DNA of 64,000 bases from Pseudomonas saponiphila (GCF_900105185.1 NZ_FNTJ01000002.1:1426001-1490000), one strand, 5' to 3'. Positions 24,323-33,069 are shown, counted from the stretch's first letter. Notes: a model not told the origin generated them from the letters alone. Translations and numbers: made by a program.

Positions 24323-24730
24323 ATGCAAATCCAAGTCCATAGCGATAACCATATTCAAAGCAGCCTTCGGATGGAGGAGTGGGTGCGCAGCACCGTTGAA
24401 AGCACGCTCGAACGCTACGAAGAAGATTTGACCCGGGTCGTGGTCCACCTGCGGGACGAGAACGGCGGCAAGTCCGGTCCAGACGATATGCGCTGCCAGC
24501 TGGAAGCCCGTCCGAAAGGTCACCAACCGATTTCCGTGACCCACAAGGCCGACACCCTGGAACAGGCCATTGATGGTGCCACCATCAAGTTGGAAAGCGC
24601 CCTGGAGCACATGTTCGGCAAACTGCGCGGCAAACGTGTAGCGGCCGTGCCCAGCAGCGATGGCAGCGAGGCTGATGCCCTGCTTGAAGAAGAATTCCTG
24701 GAAAACCAACAGGCCGCGCTCAATAGCTGA
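24323..24730 (+). CDS. HPF/RaiA-family ribosome-associated protein
   Basis: A 135-residue protein with a beta-alpha-beta-beta-beta-alpha profile: MQIQVHSDNHIQSSLRMEEW, a helix, RVVVHLRDENGG, CQLEARPKG, and the family-typical VTHKADTLEQAIDGA. HPF/RaiA proteins bind the decoding centre of the 30S subunit and hibernate or protect ribosomes in stress. The acidic C-terminal tail (about residues 112-135) is short, so this is not the long-form HPF. AAGGGAAG precedes the ATG, and a terminator follows. It is monocistronic with a 213-bp AT-rich upstream region that presumably holds its promoter. Confidence 0.82.
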   Translation: MQIQVHSDNHIQSSLRMEEWVRSTVESTLERYEEDLTRVVVHLRDENGGKSGPDDMRCQLEARPKGHQPISVTHKADTLEQAIDGATIKLESALEHMFGKLRGKRVAAVPSSDGSEADALLEEEFLENQQAALNS

Positions 24731-24752
24731 CGGCTGAGCTTCACTCCCAACG

Positions 24753-24785
24753 ACGGGCCTGCATTGCAGGCCCGTTTTGTTTTGT
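24753..24785 (+). terminator. Terminator after the HPF-like gene
   Basis: The stem CGGGCCTGC (24754-24762) / GCAGGCCCG (24766-24774) with the loop ATT is followed by TTTTGTTTT. It lies 23 bases after the stop codon. Confidence 0.93.
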
Positions 24786-24934
24786 GGCGAAAAAGCATCA
24801 GAGCCCGACTGAAGTCGGCACGTGGAGAGCGTGCGGTTCAGCCACGTGCTTGCCCTTGTTCGAACCGGACCGTCCTCACGAATGGTGGTGCCGATACGGG
24901 CCGCAAGCGACTGTAGCTGCGCTTTTTTGCATAT

Positions 24935-24956
24935 GAGAATATTTATCATTATTATC
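24935..24956 (+). promoter_or_regulatory. Fur-type iron box
   Basis: The AT-rich stretch GAGAATATTTATCATTATTA and its last two bases contains overlapping ATTAT/ATAAT-like units. Read on the other strand it begins GATAATAATGATAAATATTC, close to the Fur consensus of GATAAT repeats. It lies 67 bases before the DUF3649 remnant and upstream of the ECF sigma gene, the usual place for Fur control of fecI-type genes. Confidence 0.75.
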
Positions 24957-25022
24957 GTGCGCCTGTTGGCTCCGGGCGCTTGTACTGCATCCGGGCTTCT
25001 CCCCTCGTTCCCAGGTCCAAAC

Positions 25023-25190
25023 ATGAAAAGCAAGACCGGCGGGCTCCCCGCTTACTATCGTCTGGCGGTCGCCTCGCGGGTCTGTGCCGCCGTCCTGGGG
25101 GGCTATCTGCTGGCGGCTACCGGCTGGTGCCTGGGCCTGGTGCCGTCGACGGCGGGGGCAGGCCCCCGCGCCGCCCTGGCCCGATTCTGA
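25023..25190 (+). CDS. Truncated DUF3649-like iron-regulated membrane peptide
   Basis: A 55-residue frame from ATG 25023 reading MKSKTGGLPAYYRLAVASRV and a single hydrophobic segment (CAAVLGGYLLAATGWCLGLV). This matches the first part of DUF3649 proteins, roughly 90-110-residue membrane proteins linked to iron uptake. The remaining helices are absent: the frame ends in a Gly/Ala/Pro tail, and neither other frame continues the family. The stop overlaps the region of the ribosome binding site of the sigma gene, so translation of the two may be coupled. It could be a remnant or a shortened leader peptide. Moderate confidence that it is expressed. Confidence 0.5.
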   Translation: MKSKTGGLPAYYRLAVASRVCAAVLGGYLLAATGWCLGLVPSTAGAGPRAALARF

Positions 25191-25201
25191 AGGAGCGGCC
25201 C

Positions 25202-25780
25202 ATGATGAGCGCCCTGCCACCGGAACCCTCCGATCTGGATCACCCCGATCTGCGGGGCAGTCGCGCGCATTTTCTCCAGGTGTTCCTGTCCCAGCGGGCG
25301 CAGATGGAAGCCCTGGTCAGCCGCCGGGTCGGTTGCCGGGCCACCGCCGCGGACCTGGTGCAGGACCTGTTCCTGCGTTTCTGGCGCCGGCCGCTGGTGC
25401 AGGTCGAAGAACTCAGCACCTACCTGCTGCGCTGTGCCGGCAACATCGCCATCGATCATCTGCGTAGCGAGGGCGCGCGGGTGCGGGTCAGCGAAGGCTG
25501 GCTGCCGGAGCAACAGGACAATCAGGGCTGCGAGCCCCAGGCCGCCCTGGAAGCCGGCAACGATCTGCGCCATGTCGAGGCCGCCCTGCGCAGCCTGCCG
25601 CAGCGTACCCGGCAGATCTTCCTGCTCAACCGCATCCACGGGCGCAAGTACGCCGAGATCGCCAAGGTCATGGGCCTGTCCCAAAGCGCCGTGGAAAAAC
25701 ACATGATGCGCGCCCTCGAAGCCTGCAAGGCCAGCCTGCGGGCCCCCTCGACCCCGCGCACGCCAAGGAATGCACCGTGA
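25202..25780 (+). CDS. FecI-like ECF RNA polymerase sigma factor
   Basis: A 192-residue ECF sigma factor, start ATG 25202 (or 25205), with AAGGAG 6 bases upstream. Sigma region 2 contains CRATAADLVQDLFLRFWRRP, and region 4 contains LPQRTRQIFLLNRIHGRKYA then LSQSAVEKHMMRALEAC, the FecI/PvdS-group pattern. The 3' end overlaps the anti-sigma gene (GTGA). Such factors are released by a FecR partner when a TonB receptor with a signalling domain binds its ligand, and they then transcribe the receptor gene. The receptor here is probably the one at 33070. Upstream Fur-type box implies iron control. Confidence 0.93.
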   Translation: MMSALPPEPSDLDHPDLRGSRAHFLQVFLSQRAQMEALVSRRVGCRATAADLVQDLFLRFWRRPLVQVEELSTYLLRCAGNIAIDHLRSEGARVRVSEGWLPEQQDNQGCEPQAALEAGNDLRHVEAALRSLPQRTRQIFLLNRIHGRKYAEIAKVMGLSQSAVEKHMMRALEACKASLRAPSTPRTPRNAP

Positions 25781-26766
25781 ACCACCGCTCCCGCGTTATC
25801 CCGACGCCCGCCCAGGAACAGGCGGCCCTGGCCTGGCTGAGCCTGCTCCACGATCAGCCCAGCAGCGGTGATCAGGCGACCTTCAGCCAGTGGCTGCAGG
25901 CCGACCCCGCGCACATCGAGGCCTATGCCCAGGCCCAGGTGCTGTGGGAGTTGAGCGAACAGCCGGCGCGGACCCTGGCCGATGAGGACGCTTTTGCCCT
26001 GCAAGGCCTGCTGCGCTCCATGGACGCGGCCAAGGGCCGAGCGCGACGACGCTGGTCGGCGGGCCTGGCCATGGCCGCCAGCCTGGTGCTGGCGGTGGCC
26101 CTGGGCACCGGTTGGCAGCCTGGGCGCTGGGTCGATGACCTGGGGGCCGACTACGTTTCCGCGCCGGGCCAGGTGCACACCGTGACCCTGGCCGACCAGA
26201 GCCAGGTGACCCTGGACGCCGACAGCGCGATTGCCGTGGACTTCAGCGGCGGCGAGCGGCATGTGCAACTGCGCCGCGGCGCCGGATTCTTCAGTGTCAG
26301 CCACACCGGCGCGCCCTTCGTGGTGGCGGCCGGGGAGGGCGAGACACGGGTCCTGGGTACCCAGTTCGAAGTACGCCTGCAACCGGCGGGCGCGCAGGTC
26401 ACGGTGCTGTCCGGGCGGGTCGCGGTCACGGCGGCCCAAGGCGCGGCGCAACAGGTCCTCGGCGCCGGCCAGCAAGTGGCCTACGGGCACGCTGTAGCGA
26501 CCCCGTTGCACGGCGTCGACAGCGAGGCGCAACTGGCCTGGCGCCAGGGTTGGCTGAACTATTACCACGCGCCCCTGGGCGAGGTGGTGGCCGACCTGCG
26601 GCGCTATTTCCCCGGACGCATTGTGCTGCTCAACGACGAGTTGGCGGCGCGCCGGGTCAGCGGCAGTTTCTCCAGCAAGGACCCGCAAGCGGTCCTCGAT
26701 TCCCTGCAGGCCGTCTTGGGCTTCGAGCAGCACCAGCTTTTTGGCCGACTCCTGGTTCTGCGCTGA
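25777..26766 (+). CDS. FecR-family anti-sigma/sigma regulator
   Basis: A 329-residue inner-membrane regulator starting at GTG 25777, overlapping the sigma stop. The N-terminal cytoplasmic DUF4880 part (about 15-60) has AALAWLSLLHD and FSQWLQADPAHIEAYAQAQ. One transmembrane helix lies at about 90-108. The periplasmic FecR domain has LADQSQVTLDADSAI and VLGTQFEVRLQ. The C-terminus (about 255-325) resembles an STN-like module (LNYYHAPLGEVVADLRRYFP). It relays the signal from a TonB receptor to the ECF sigma factor. About 170 bp separate it from exbD. Confidence 0.92.
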   Translation: MNHRSRVIPTPAQEQAALAWLSLLHDQPSSGDQATFSQWLQADPAHIEAYAQAQVLWELSEQPARTLADEDAFALQGLLRSMDAAKGRARRRWSAGLAMAASLVLAVALGTGWQPGRWVDDLGADYVSAPGQVHTVTLADQSQVTLDADSAIAVDFSGGERHVQLRRGAGFFSVSHTGAPFVVAAGEGETRVLGTQFEVRLQPAGAQVTVLSGRVAVTAAQGAAQQVLGAGQQVAYGHAVATPLHGVDSEAQLAWRQGWLNYYHAPLGEVVADLRRYFPGRIVLLNDELAARRVSGSFSSKDPQAVLDSLQAVLGFEQHQLFGRLLVLR

Positions 26767-26934
26767 AAAGCCCGTCCCAGAGCTCCCGAACATTCATCGA
26801 GATCACACCGTTCTGTCACCAAACCGTTATCTCGGAGGCGGATGATCTGCGCATTCCTGAGCACATGGTCAGGATTGGCGAGGGTTGAGATTCAGCTCTC
26901 ACAAGGGAGGGAAGGCTGAAGCGGGAGCAAGACG

Positions 26935-27342
26935 ATGCGCAGCTGGGATGTCGCTAAAAAGAAGAAGGCCCACATCGAAATCATTCCGATGATCGACGTG
27001 ATGATGTTTTTGCTGGTGTTCTTCGTACTCATCAGCCTCAACGTGATCCCGGCCGTAGGGATCAAGACGCAGTTGCCGGTCGCCAGCACCGCGCAACAGT
27101 TGAAGCCGCAAAACAAGGCGGTGATTACCCTGGGTCTGCAGGAACGTCTGCAACTGGACGGACAGGATCTGGATGAAGGGGCACTGTTGGCCCAACTCAA
27201 AGTGCTGAACAACGGCAGTGAAAAGTTGGTGATCATTATCAATAGCGATCAGGGCGTGGAAGTTAAGCGCCTGGTGTCGGTGATGGACTTGCTCAAGGGC
27301 AATGGCTTCTCTTCCGTCTCCATCGCTACACGCAAGTCCTGA
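26935..27342 (+). CDS. exbD: ExbD-type biopolymer transport protein
   Basis: A 135-residue ExbD/TolR protein. A short basic N-terminus (KKKKAH) is followed by the single membrane helix IIPMIDVMMFLLVFFVLI, with the essential proton-path Asp at position 21. The periplasmic domain ends in VKRLVSVMDLLKGNGFSSV. With ExbB it converts proton motive force into motion of TonB. The order is unusual: exbD leads, then tonB, a receptor, and exbB, whereas exbB-exbD-tonB is the common order. tonB starts 5 bases after its stop. Confidence 0.93.
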   Translation: MRSWDVAKKKKAHIEIIPMIDVMMFLLVFFVLISLNVIPAVGIKTQLPVASTAQQLKPQNKAVITLGLQERLQLDGQDLDEGALLAQLKVLNNGSEKLVIIINSDQGVEVKRLVSVMDLLKGNGFSSVSIATRKS

Positions 27343-27346
27343 CGCC

Positions 27347-28117
27347 ATGTTCGCCTTATATAAAACACGCAAGTGGCTGGCGTGCCTGCTGCCGGCTGGC
27401 CTGTTGTTGCTGGTGATCTATACCAGCCAGTTGCAGCAGTTGCAGATCAAGCCGGTGTACGACGAAAGCACCGTGGAAATTGCCCTGGTCGATGCCGCCG
27501 AACTGCTGGCCGCTGCCGAGCCACCGCCGCCGCCCGAGCCCGAGCCGTTGCCCATCGAGCCCGAGCCGCCGCAGGTGGTGCCGGAGGAAGACCCGCTGGT
27601 GATCGAGCCGCCCAAGCCCAAGCCGGTGGTCAAGCCCAAGCCGCCCGTGCCCAAGCCCATGGTGGCCAAGCCCTCGCCACCCAAGCCGGCTCCGGCCGTG
27701 GCCCAGAGCGCCCCAGCAACACCGCAACCCGCCGCGGTGGCCGCCGCCCAACCGGTGGCGCCAGCGGCCGCCGTACCTGCTCCGGCCCCCGCCCCCGCGG
27801 CGCCCAGCAGTGCCATCAAGGAAAGCCTGTACACCGCCGCTTTGCGCAAGGAACTGGAAAAGCACAAGCAATACCCCAGCGGCCGCGAGGCCTCGTTGCA
27901 ACGTCCCCAGGGCGATGTGGTGATCTGGCTGGAAGTCGATCGGGCCGGCAACGTGCTCGACAGTGGCATCGAAAACAAGGCGCCGAACATGTTGCTCAAT
28001 CGCGCCGCGCAAACCAGTTTGCGCCGCGTGGAGAAAGTTTCACCGTTTCCCTCGGACGCGTTCTCCGGCAAGACCAAGCAACGTTTTACCGCGACCTTTA
28101 GTTACAACGTGGAATAA
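27347..28117 (+). CDS. tonB: TonB-family energy transducer
   Basis: A 256-residue TonB starting at ATG 27347. It has an N-terminal membrane anchor (about residues 8-26, LACLLPAGLLLLVIY), a long Pro-rich periplasmic spacer with EPEP and KPKP repeats (about 48-150), and a C-terminal domain with LEKHKQYPSGREASLQRPQG (the YP motif), VDRAGNVLDSGI and TATFSYNVE. The histidine typical of the E. coli TonB anchor helix is absent. It is embedded between exbD and a receptor gene, so it is a dedicated TonB and not the housekeeping copy. Confidence 0.92.
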   Translation: MFALYKTRKWLACLLPAGLLLLVIYTSQLQQLQIKPVYDESTVEIALVDAAELLAAAEPPPPPEPEPLPIEPEPPQVVPEEDPLVIEPPKPKPVVKPKPPVPKPMVAKPSPPKPAPAVAQSAPATPQPAAVAAAQPVAPAAAVPAPAPAPAAPSSAIKESLYTAALRKELEKHKQYPSGREASLQRPQGDVVIWLEVDRAGNVLDSGIENKAPNMLLNRAAQTSLRRVEKVSPFPSDAFSGKTKQRFTATFSYNVE

Positions 28118-28160
28118 ACCCATCACCTATTAACGAAAGTTGTAAGCAAGGGATTGACCC

Positions 28161-30401
28161 GTGAAGATCAATAAACTTTATGCCCTGCTTCTGGCATCGG
28201 GCCTGGGCAGTTTTGCGCCATTGGTTCTGGCCGACGACAGCGTCGACGTCGGTGCGGTGAACGTTGCCGGTAAACAGACCCTGGGCAACGGCCACATGAT
28301 CAAGGAAGAAAGCGCCAAGGGGCGCTCCACCGTGACCAAGGAGGCCATGGACCAGATGGCCCCCACCGCCAACGCCGTGGACAAGCTCAAGTACACCCCG
28401 GGGATCAACGTCTCCAGCACCGACGCCACGGGCCTTAGCGGCACCAACTTCACCATGCGCGGGATGAACTCCGACCAGGTCGGGCTGTCTTCCGACGGTT
28501 TCCCGATCAACGATTCGGGGGACTACAGCATCTACCCCAACCTGATGGGCGACCCGGAGAACTTAAGCGAAGTCTTCGTCACCCAGGGTTCATCCGAGGC
28601 CGACGGCCCGCACATCGGCTCCAGCGGTGGCAACATCGGCCTGGTGACCATCCGCCCGACCAAGGATTTTGGCGTGTTCGCCAAGCAGTCCATCGGCTCG
28701 AACAACGTGCGCAAGAGCTTCGCCCGCTTGAACACCGGCGACCTGGGCGGCTTCAAGACCTGGGTTTCGGCGTCCCACACCGAGGGCGACAAGTGGCGTG
28801 GCAAGGGCACCCTGCGCGCCGACAAGGTCGAGTGGAACACCCTGTTCGAAGACGGTAACGGCAACTCCACCAACGCCATCGTCAAGTACAACCTGCAGGA
28901 AAACTACAACTACAACAGCCTGAGCAAGGCCCAGTTCCAGAACCAGGGCCGGCGCCTGGACTACTCGGAAAACACCGTGTTCAAGAACGGCAGCGTGTCC
29001 CAGTCCTACAAGCTCAACCGCAATCCCTTCGAAAGCGTGACTGCTTCGCTGACCCAGCGCTTCCAGCTGCGCGACGACCTGAGCCTGACCTTCAACCCGT
29101 ACTACGTGTGGTCCAACGGCGGCAGCTTCAGCGGCCAGACTGCCAACAGCCTGTCCGCCAGCTCGAACAAGGCAGGCAACTACGACCTCACCGGCTTGCC
29201 CAGCGGCACCTACTACCGGCCGTCGTGGACCGAAACCTGGCGCCCCGGCATGAGTACCAAGCTCAAGTGGGACCTCAACGACGCCCACAGCCTGGATGTC
29301 GGCTACTGGTACGAGCGCGCCCGTCACCGTCAGACCCAGCCCTTCATCGGCATCAAGGGCAACGGTGCTCCGGAAAATGTCTGGGGCGACTACAACGGCT
29401 CCGACCAACTGGTGGACCGCAACGGCGTCACGGTCCAGGGCCGGCACCAGTACACCGTGACCCCGGCGCAGAAACTCTGGGTGCAGGACACCTGGCAGGC
29501 GACCCCGGACCTGACCCTCACCGGGGTCCTGGCCTACCAGCACGTGGAACGTGACGGCAACAACCTCGGCAGCCTCACCGACAAGCCGGAAAAACGCGAC
29601 ACCAAGTACCACGAGTTCTTGCCGGGCTTCAACGCCAAGTACCAGATCGACCCGAACAACCAGGCGTTCTACAACGTCACCCGCAACATGCGCACGCCGC
29701 CCAACTACGTGCTCTACAACAAGGGTGATTCCATCAGCCTGAAACCCGAGCTGAGCTGGAACCAGGAGCTGGGCTGGCGCTACAGCGAAGAGAACATGGC
29801 CCTGAGCGCGACCCTGTTCTACATCAGCTTCAAGGACCGGCAGATCTCCACCACCGACCTCAACGGCGACTACGTCGTGGCCAACGTCGGCGAAGTGAAG
29901 AACCGCGGCCTGGAGCTGGAGTGGAGCGGCAAGTTGCCCCACGACTTCAACTACTACGCCTCCTACACCTACACCAAGTCCGAGCAGATGAACGACCTGA
30001 CCAACAAGAACGTGCTGCTGCCGACCTCCGGCAAGCAACTGGCCAACGTGCCGGAAAACATGTTCAACCTGAGCCTGGGCTACGACGACTCGCGCTACTA
30101 CGGCAACGTGGTCGGCAAGTACGTCGGCGCCTTCTATGGCGACCTGACCAACGACGAGAAGATCGCCGGGCGCACCGTGGTCGACCTCAACGCCGGTATC
30201 TACCTGCCGGTGGACAAGAAGGTGCTGAAGTCCGCGACCCTGCGCTTCTCCATGCTCAACGTGTTCGACAAGGAATACCTGGCCTCGACCCGCACCGTGT
30301 CGTTCAACAGTCAGAGCACCAACGGCCTGGCGCCGAGCACCGCCTACTACAACGTCGGTGAGGAACGCACCGCGATGGTCTCCCTGGAAGCCGGGTTCTG
30401 A
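28161..30401 (+). CDS. TonB-dependent outer-membrane receptor without signalling domain
   Basis: A 746-residue receptor starting at GTG 28161. A signal peptide ends near LVLA-DD. A possible TonB box follows within DSVDVGAVNVAG, then a plug domain with TPGINVSSTDATGLSGTNFT and GSSGGNIGLVTIRP. The rest is a 22-strand-type barrel ending in the aromatic C-terminus LEAGF. There is no N-terminal STN domain, so it transports but cannot signal to FecR. It lies between tonB and exbB. The barrel is unusually rich in Asn, Tyr and Lys. Iron-chelate uptake is the default guess, but the substrate is not readable. Confidence 0.92.
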   Translation: MKINKLYALLLASGLGSFAPLVLADDSVDVGAVNVAGKQTLGNGHMIKEESAKGRSTVTKEAMDQMAPTANAVDKLKYTPGINVSSTDATGLSGTNFTMRGMNSDQVGLSSDGFPINDSGDYSIYPNLMGDPENLSEVFVTQGSSEADGPHIGSSGGNIGLVTIRPTKDFGVFAKQSIGSNNVRKSFARLNTGDLGGFKTWVSASHTEGDKWRGKGTLRADKVEWNTLFEDGNGNSTNAIVKYNLQENYNYNSLSKAQFQNQGRRLDYSENTVFKNGSVSQSYKLNRNPFESVTASLTQRFQLRDDLSLTFNPYYVWSNGGSFSGQTANSLSASSNKAGNYDLTGLPSGTYYRPSWTETWRPGMSTKLKWDLNDAHSLDVGYWYERARHRQTQPFIGIKGNGAPENVWGDYNGSDQLVDRNGVTVQGRHQYTVTPAQKLWVQDTWQATPDLTLTGVLAYQHVERDGNNLGSLTDKPEKRDTKYHEFLPGFNAKYQIDPNNQAFYNVTRNMRTPPNYVLYNKGDSISLKPELSWNQELGWRYSEENMALSATLFYISFKDRQISTTDLNGDYVVANVGEVKNRGLELEWSGKLPHDFNYYASYTYTKSEQMNDLTNKNVLLPTSGKQLANVPENMFNLSLGYDDSRYYGNVVGKYVGAFYGDLTNDEKIAGRTVVDLNAGIYLPVDKKVLKSATLRFSMLNVFDKEYLASTRTVSFNSQSTNGLAPSTAYYNVGEERTAMVSLEAGF

Positions 30402-30429
30402 TGCCCTTCGGGGCCAAGAGGAAATGACG

Positions 30430-31074
30430 ATGGACATGAATCTGCTGCACGACATCACCTTCTACACCATGTACGGCGCCGCCGCGATTGCCGCCTTTAT
30501 CGCCGTGGAGCGGGGCATCTACTTCAGTTTCAGCCTGCGCCAGGCGAAGAAACTGGAGAGCGTGCTCAACCCGAAAATGCACAGCGTCGACGACCTGCCC
30601 GCCGAGCTGCGCCAGCGCAACAGCCTGCCCCTGGAGATGGTCGCCGAGCTGTTTGCCCACAAGCAGGGGCTGGCCAGCCACAAGGACCTGGAAGACTTGA
30701 GCGAGTCGATCTACATCGCCACCCGCAGCAAGCTGATGCATGGCCTGTGGCTGTTGGAAACCGTGGTTACCGCCGCGCCCTTGCTGGGCCTTCTGGGCAC
30801 CATCCTGGGGATCATCGACACCTTCAAGGCCCTGGCCGAAACCGGCGTCAGCGACCCGGGCGAAGTGTCCAAGGGCATCGGCACCGCGCTCTATGCCACG
30901 GCCCTGGGCATCGCCATCGCCCTGGGCAGCATGATCTTCCACAACCACTTCCAGGACCGGGTCGAGCGCATCACCGACCACCTGAAGATCCTCCTGCTGC
31001 GCGCCGGCATGGGCACCGCGCTGAAGGCCCCCGCGCCCGCAGCCACGATCCAGGGCAACCTGCAACCGGCCTGA
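30430..31074 (+). CDS. exbB: ExbB/MotA/TolQ-type proton channel protein
   Basis: A 214-residue ExbB. I prefer ATG 30430 because AGAGG lies 8-9 bases upstream; the ATG at 30424 abuts it. Helix 1 is FYTMYGAAAIAAFIAV (about 11-26). A cytoplasmic loop runs to about residue 95. Helix 2 is TAAPLLGLLGTILGIIDTF, and helix 3 is GIGTALYATALGIAIALGSM, with the conserved Thr of the proton path. It completes the exbD-tonB-receptor-exbB motor set of this locus. It starts 28 bases after the receptor stop. Confidence 0.92.
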   Translation: MDMNLLHDITFYTMYGAAAIAAFIAVERGIYFSFSLRQAKKLESVLNPKMHSVDDLPAELRQRNSLPLEMVAELFAHKQGLASHKDLEDLSESIYIATRSKLMHGLWLLETVVTAAPLLGLLGTILGIIDTFKALAETGVSDPGEVSKGIGTALYATALGIAIALGSMIFHNHFQDRVERITDHLKILLLRAGMGTALKAPAPAATIQGNLQPA

Positions 31075-31093
31075 TGACCTGAAGTGACCTGTG

Positions 31094-31186
31094 GCCGCTG
31101 CCCCAGGCTGCGATCGACGACGAAGCCGGCGCTGTTCCCCAGCGCTCTTCTGCGCCTGATCCAGGCCTGTGCCAGCGGCTTTTTTT
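31094..31186 (+). terminator. Branched inverted repeat ending in a T-run after exbB
   Basis: An outer stem, GCCGCTG (31094-31100) / CAGCGGC (31173-31179), encloses about 70 bases and is followed by seven T residues. Inside is a second hairpin, GCGCTG-TTCCC-CAGCGC. It sits between exbB and the nucleotidase gene. The outer loop is long for an intrinsic terminator, so it may act as a partial terminator separating the motor operon from the phosphatase gene. Confidence 0.45.
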
Positions 31187-31202
31187 CGCTGATCTGCCAA
31201 GG

Positions 31203-32915
31203 ATGTCTTTCATGTCCCGTCTTCGTCCCATGCCCCGGCTGCTGGGTGCACTGACCCTGGCCCTGGTCGCCCTGGCCGGTTGCAGCTCGCTGACCCGCGA
31301 GCCGCAACCGGTGGCGGTGAACATCGTCGCCATCAACGATTTGCACGGCTACCTGCAAGCCAACCCCTTCAGCTACAAGGACCCGCAGGCCCCGGGCGGG
31401 GTGCGCAAGCTTGCGGCTGGCGGCATCGCCACCCTCGGCGGCATGCTCACCCAGCTGCGCCAACAGGACCCGCAGCTGCTGTTCATCGGCGCTGGCGATC
31501 TGGTGGGCGGCAGCCCGCCGCTGTCGGCGATGTGGGCCGACGAGCCGACCCTGGAGGCCCTGCGCCAGATGGGCATGAAGCTCAGCGCCATCGGCAACCA
31601 CGAACTGGACAACGGCAAGGCCGAGTTCCTGCGCCAGCTCAACGGCGGCTGCCAGTCGTCGCGGCCGGACAAGGCCTGCCAGTTCCGCCCGAACTACCCC
31701 GGCAGCGGTTTCCCCTACCTGGCGGCCAACCTGCTGGACAGCGACACCGGCCAGCCGCTGTTGCCGGCCTATCGCATCGAGGAAGTGCGCGGGGTCAAGG
31801 TGGCCTTCGTCGGCGCGGTGTTGCGGGATGTGGCCTCGGTGGTCAGCGCCAAGGGCATGCGTGGTTTGCAGGTGACCGATGAAGCCGATGCCATCAACCG
31901 GCTGATCCCCGAGCTCAACGCCCAGGGGGTCAACGCCATCGTCGCCGTGGTGCATCAGGGCGGCGCGACCCCGGAGCCGTTCGACCAGCCGGACTGTTCG
32001 CAACTGAGCGGCGATATCGTCGAGGTGGCCAAGCGCCTGGACCCGGCGGTGGACGTGCTGGTCAGCGCCCACTCGCACCAGGGCTACTTGTGCAAGGTCG
32101 GCCCGCTGCTGGTGACCCAGGGCAATGCCTACGGCCATCTGCTGACCCACCTGACCCTGCAAGTGACACCGGGCCAGCACCGGGTGGCGAGCATCCAGGC
32201 GGCCAACCTGCTGGCCGATCCGGCGCGTTATCCACAGGACTCGGCTCTGGCGCAGTTGCAACAACAGGTCGAGGCCCGCAGCAATCAGGTGTTGCTCAAG
32301 CCGGTGGGGGCCATTGCCGCCTCGCCGATTGCCCGGCGCGCCGATGCCGCCGGGGAAATGCCGATTGGCGACCTGATCGCCGACGCCCATCTGGCCGGCG
32401 GCCGGGCGGGCGGTGCGCAGATCGCCTTCATGAACACTGGCGGGATTCGCAGCGACCTGGCCCTGGAACCCGGGCAGACTCAGGTCAACTACGGGCAACT
32501 GGCGACCCTGCAGCCGTTCAACAACAACCTGATTGCCTTCGACCTCACCGGCCGACAGATCGAACAGGTGCTCAACCAGCAGTGGAAGGGCGCGGACGAT
32601 GCCAACATCCTGCAAGTGTCCCAGGGCTTCAGCTATCGCTGGGATGCCAAGCGTCCGCCGGACAGCCGCGTGGTGCCCGGCAGCCTGCGCCTCAATGGCC
32701 AGCCGCTGCGTGCCGAGGCGAACTACCGGGTGGTGATGAACGGTTTCCTGGCCGATGGCGGCGACCGCTTCAGCCTGTTCAAGAGCGGCCGCAACCGCAG
32801 CGACCTCGGGCTCAGTGACCTCGACGCAATGCTCCAGTACCTCAAGGCCATGGACCAGCAGGGCCGGCCAGTGGGCTCCAGCACCAGCGCCGGGCGTATC
32901 CAGCGATCCCTGTAG
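31203..32915 (+). CDS. 5'-nucleotidase/metallophosphatase lipoprotein
   Basis: A 570-residue two-domain enzyme of the UshA/5'-nucleotidase family. The N-terminus is a lipoprotein signal with the lipobox LVALAGC (Cys27), so it is membrane-anchored and exported. Metal-site motifs are NDLHGY (Asp46, His48), GAGDLVGG (Asp99), GNHELDNG (Asn132, His133) and AHSHQG. The C-terminal substrate domain has MNTGGIRSDL and FNNNLIAFDLTG. It hydrolyses phosphate esters outside the cytoplasm. Lying 128 bp after exbB and before an STN-type receptor gene, it should dephosphorylate the ligand or release phosphate from it. ATG 31203 or 31212 are both possible starts. Confidence 0.92.
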   Translation: MSFMSRLRPMPRLLGALTLALVALAGCSSLTREPQPVAVNIVAINDLHGYLQANPFSYKDPQAPGGVRKLAAGGIATLGGMLTQLRQQDPQLLFIGAGDLVGGSPPLSAMWADEPTLEALRQMGMKLSAIGNHELDNGKAEFLRQLNGGCQSSRPDKACQFRPNYPGSGFPYLAANLLDSDTGQPLLPAYRIEEVRGVKVAFVGAVLRDVASVVSAKGMRGLQVTDEADAINRLIPELNAQGVNAIVAVVHQGGATPEPFDQPDCSQLSGDIVEVAKRLDPAVDVLVSAHSHQGYLCKVGPLLVTQGNAYGHLLTHLTLQVTPGQHRVASIQAANLLADPARYPQDSALAQLQQQVEARSNQVLLKPVGAIAASPIARRADAAGEMPIGDLIADAHLAGGRAGGAQIAFMNTGGIRSDLALEPGQTQVNYGQLATLQPFNNNLIAFDLTGRQIEQVLNQQWKGADDANILQVSQGFSYRWDAKRPPDSRVVPGSLRLNGQPLRAEANYRVVMNGFLADGGDRFSLFKSGRNRSDLGLSDLDAMLQYLKAMDQQGRPVGSSTSAGRIQRSL

Positions 32916-33021
32916 CCGCAGGGGGGGATGCCGCGAGGCACAGGCGTGGTGTTTGCCGTCATGAAAATATTTTCAAAAAACAGGTGAGGTCTTTGCGTTC
33001 GAGCTACGTGTAGTGCTTGAA

Positions 33022-33040
33022 AGTGCGACTAATTCGCATT
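33022..33040 (+). promoter_or_regulatory. Candidate regulator site upstream of the signalling receptor
   Basis: A perfect inverted repeat, TGCGA-CTAAT-TCGCA (33024-33038), with extra pairing at the ends lies 30 bases before the receptor start. It resembles a diverged Fur box or the operator near an ECF promoter. The position fits control of the receptor gene, but the match is only partial. Confidence 0.4.
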
Positions 33041-33069
33041 CACGACTTTTTTACACGCGAGTCTCAAGC

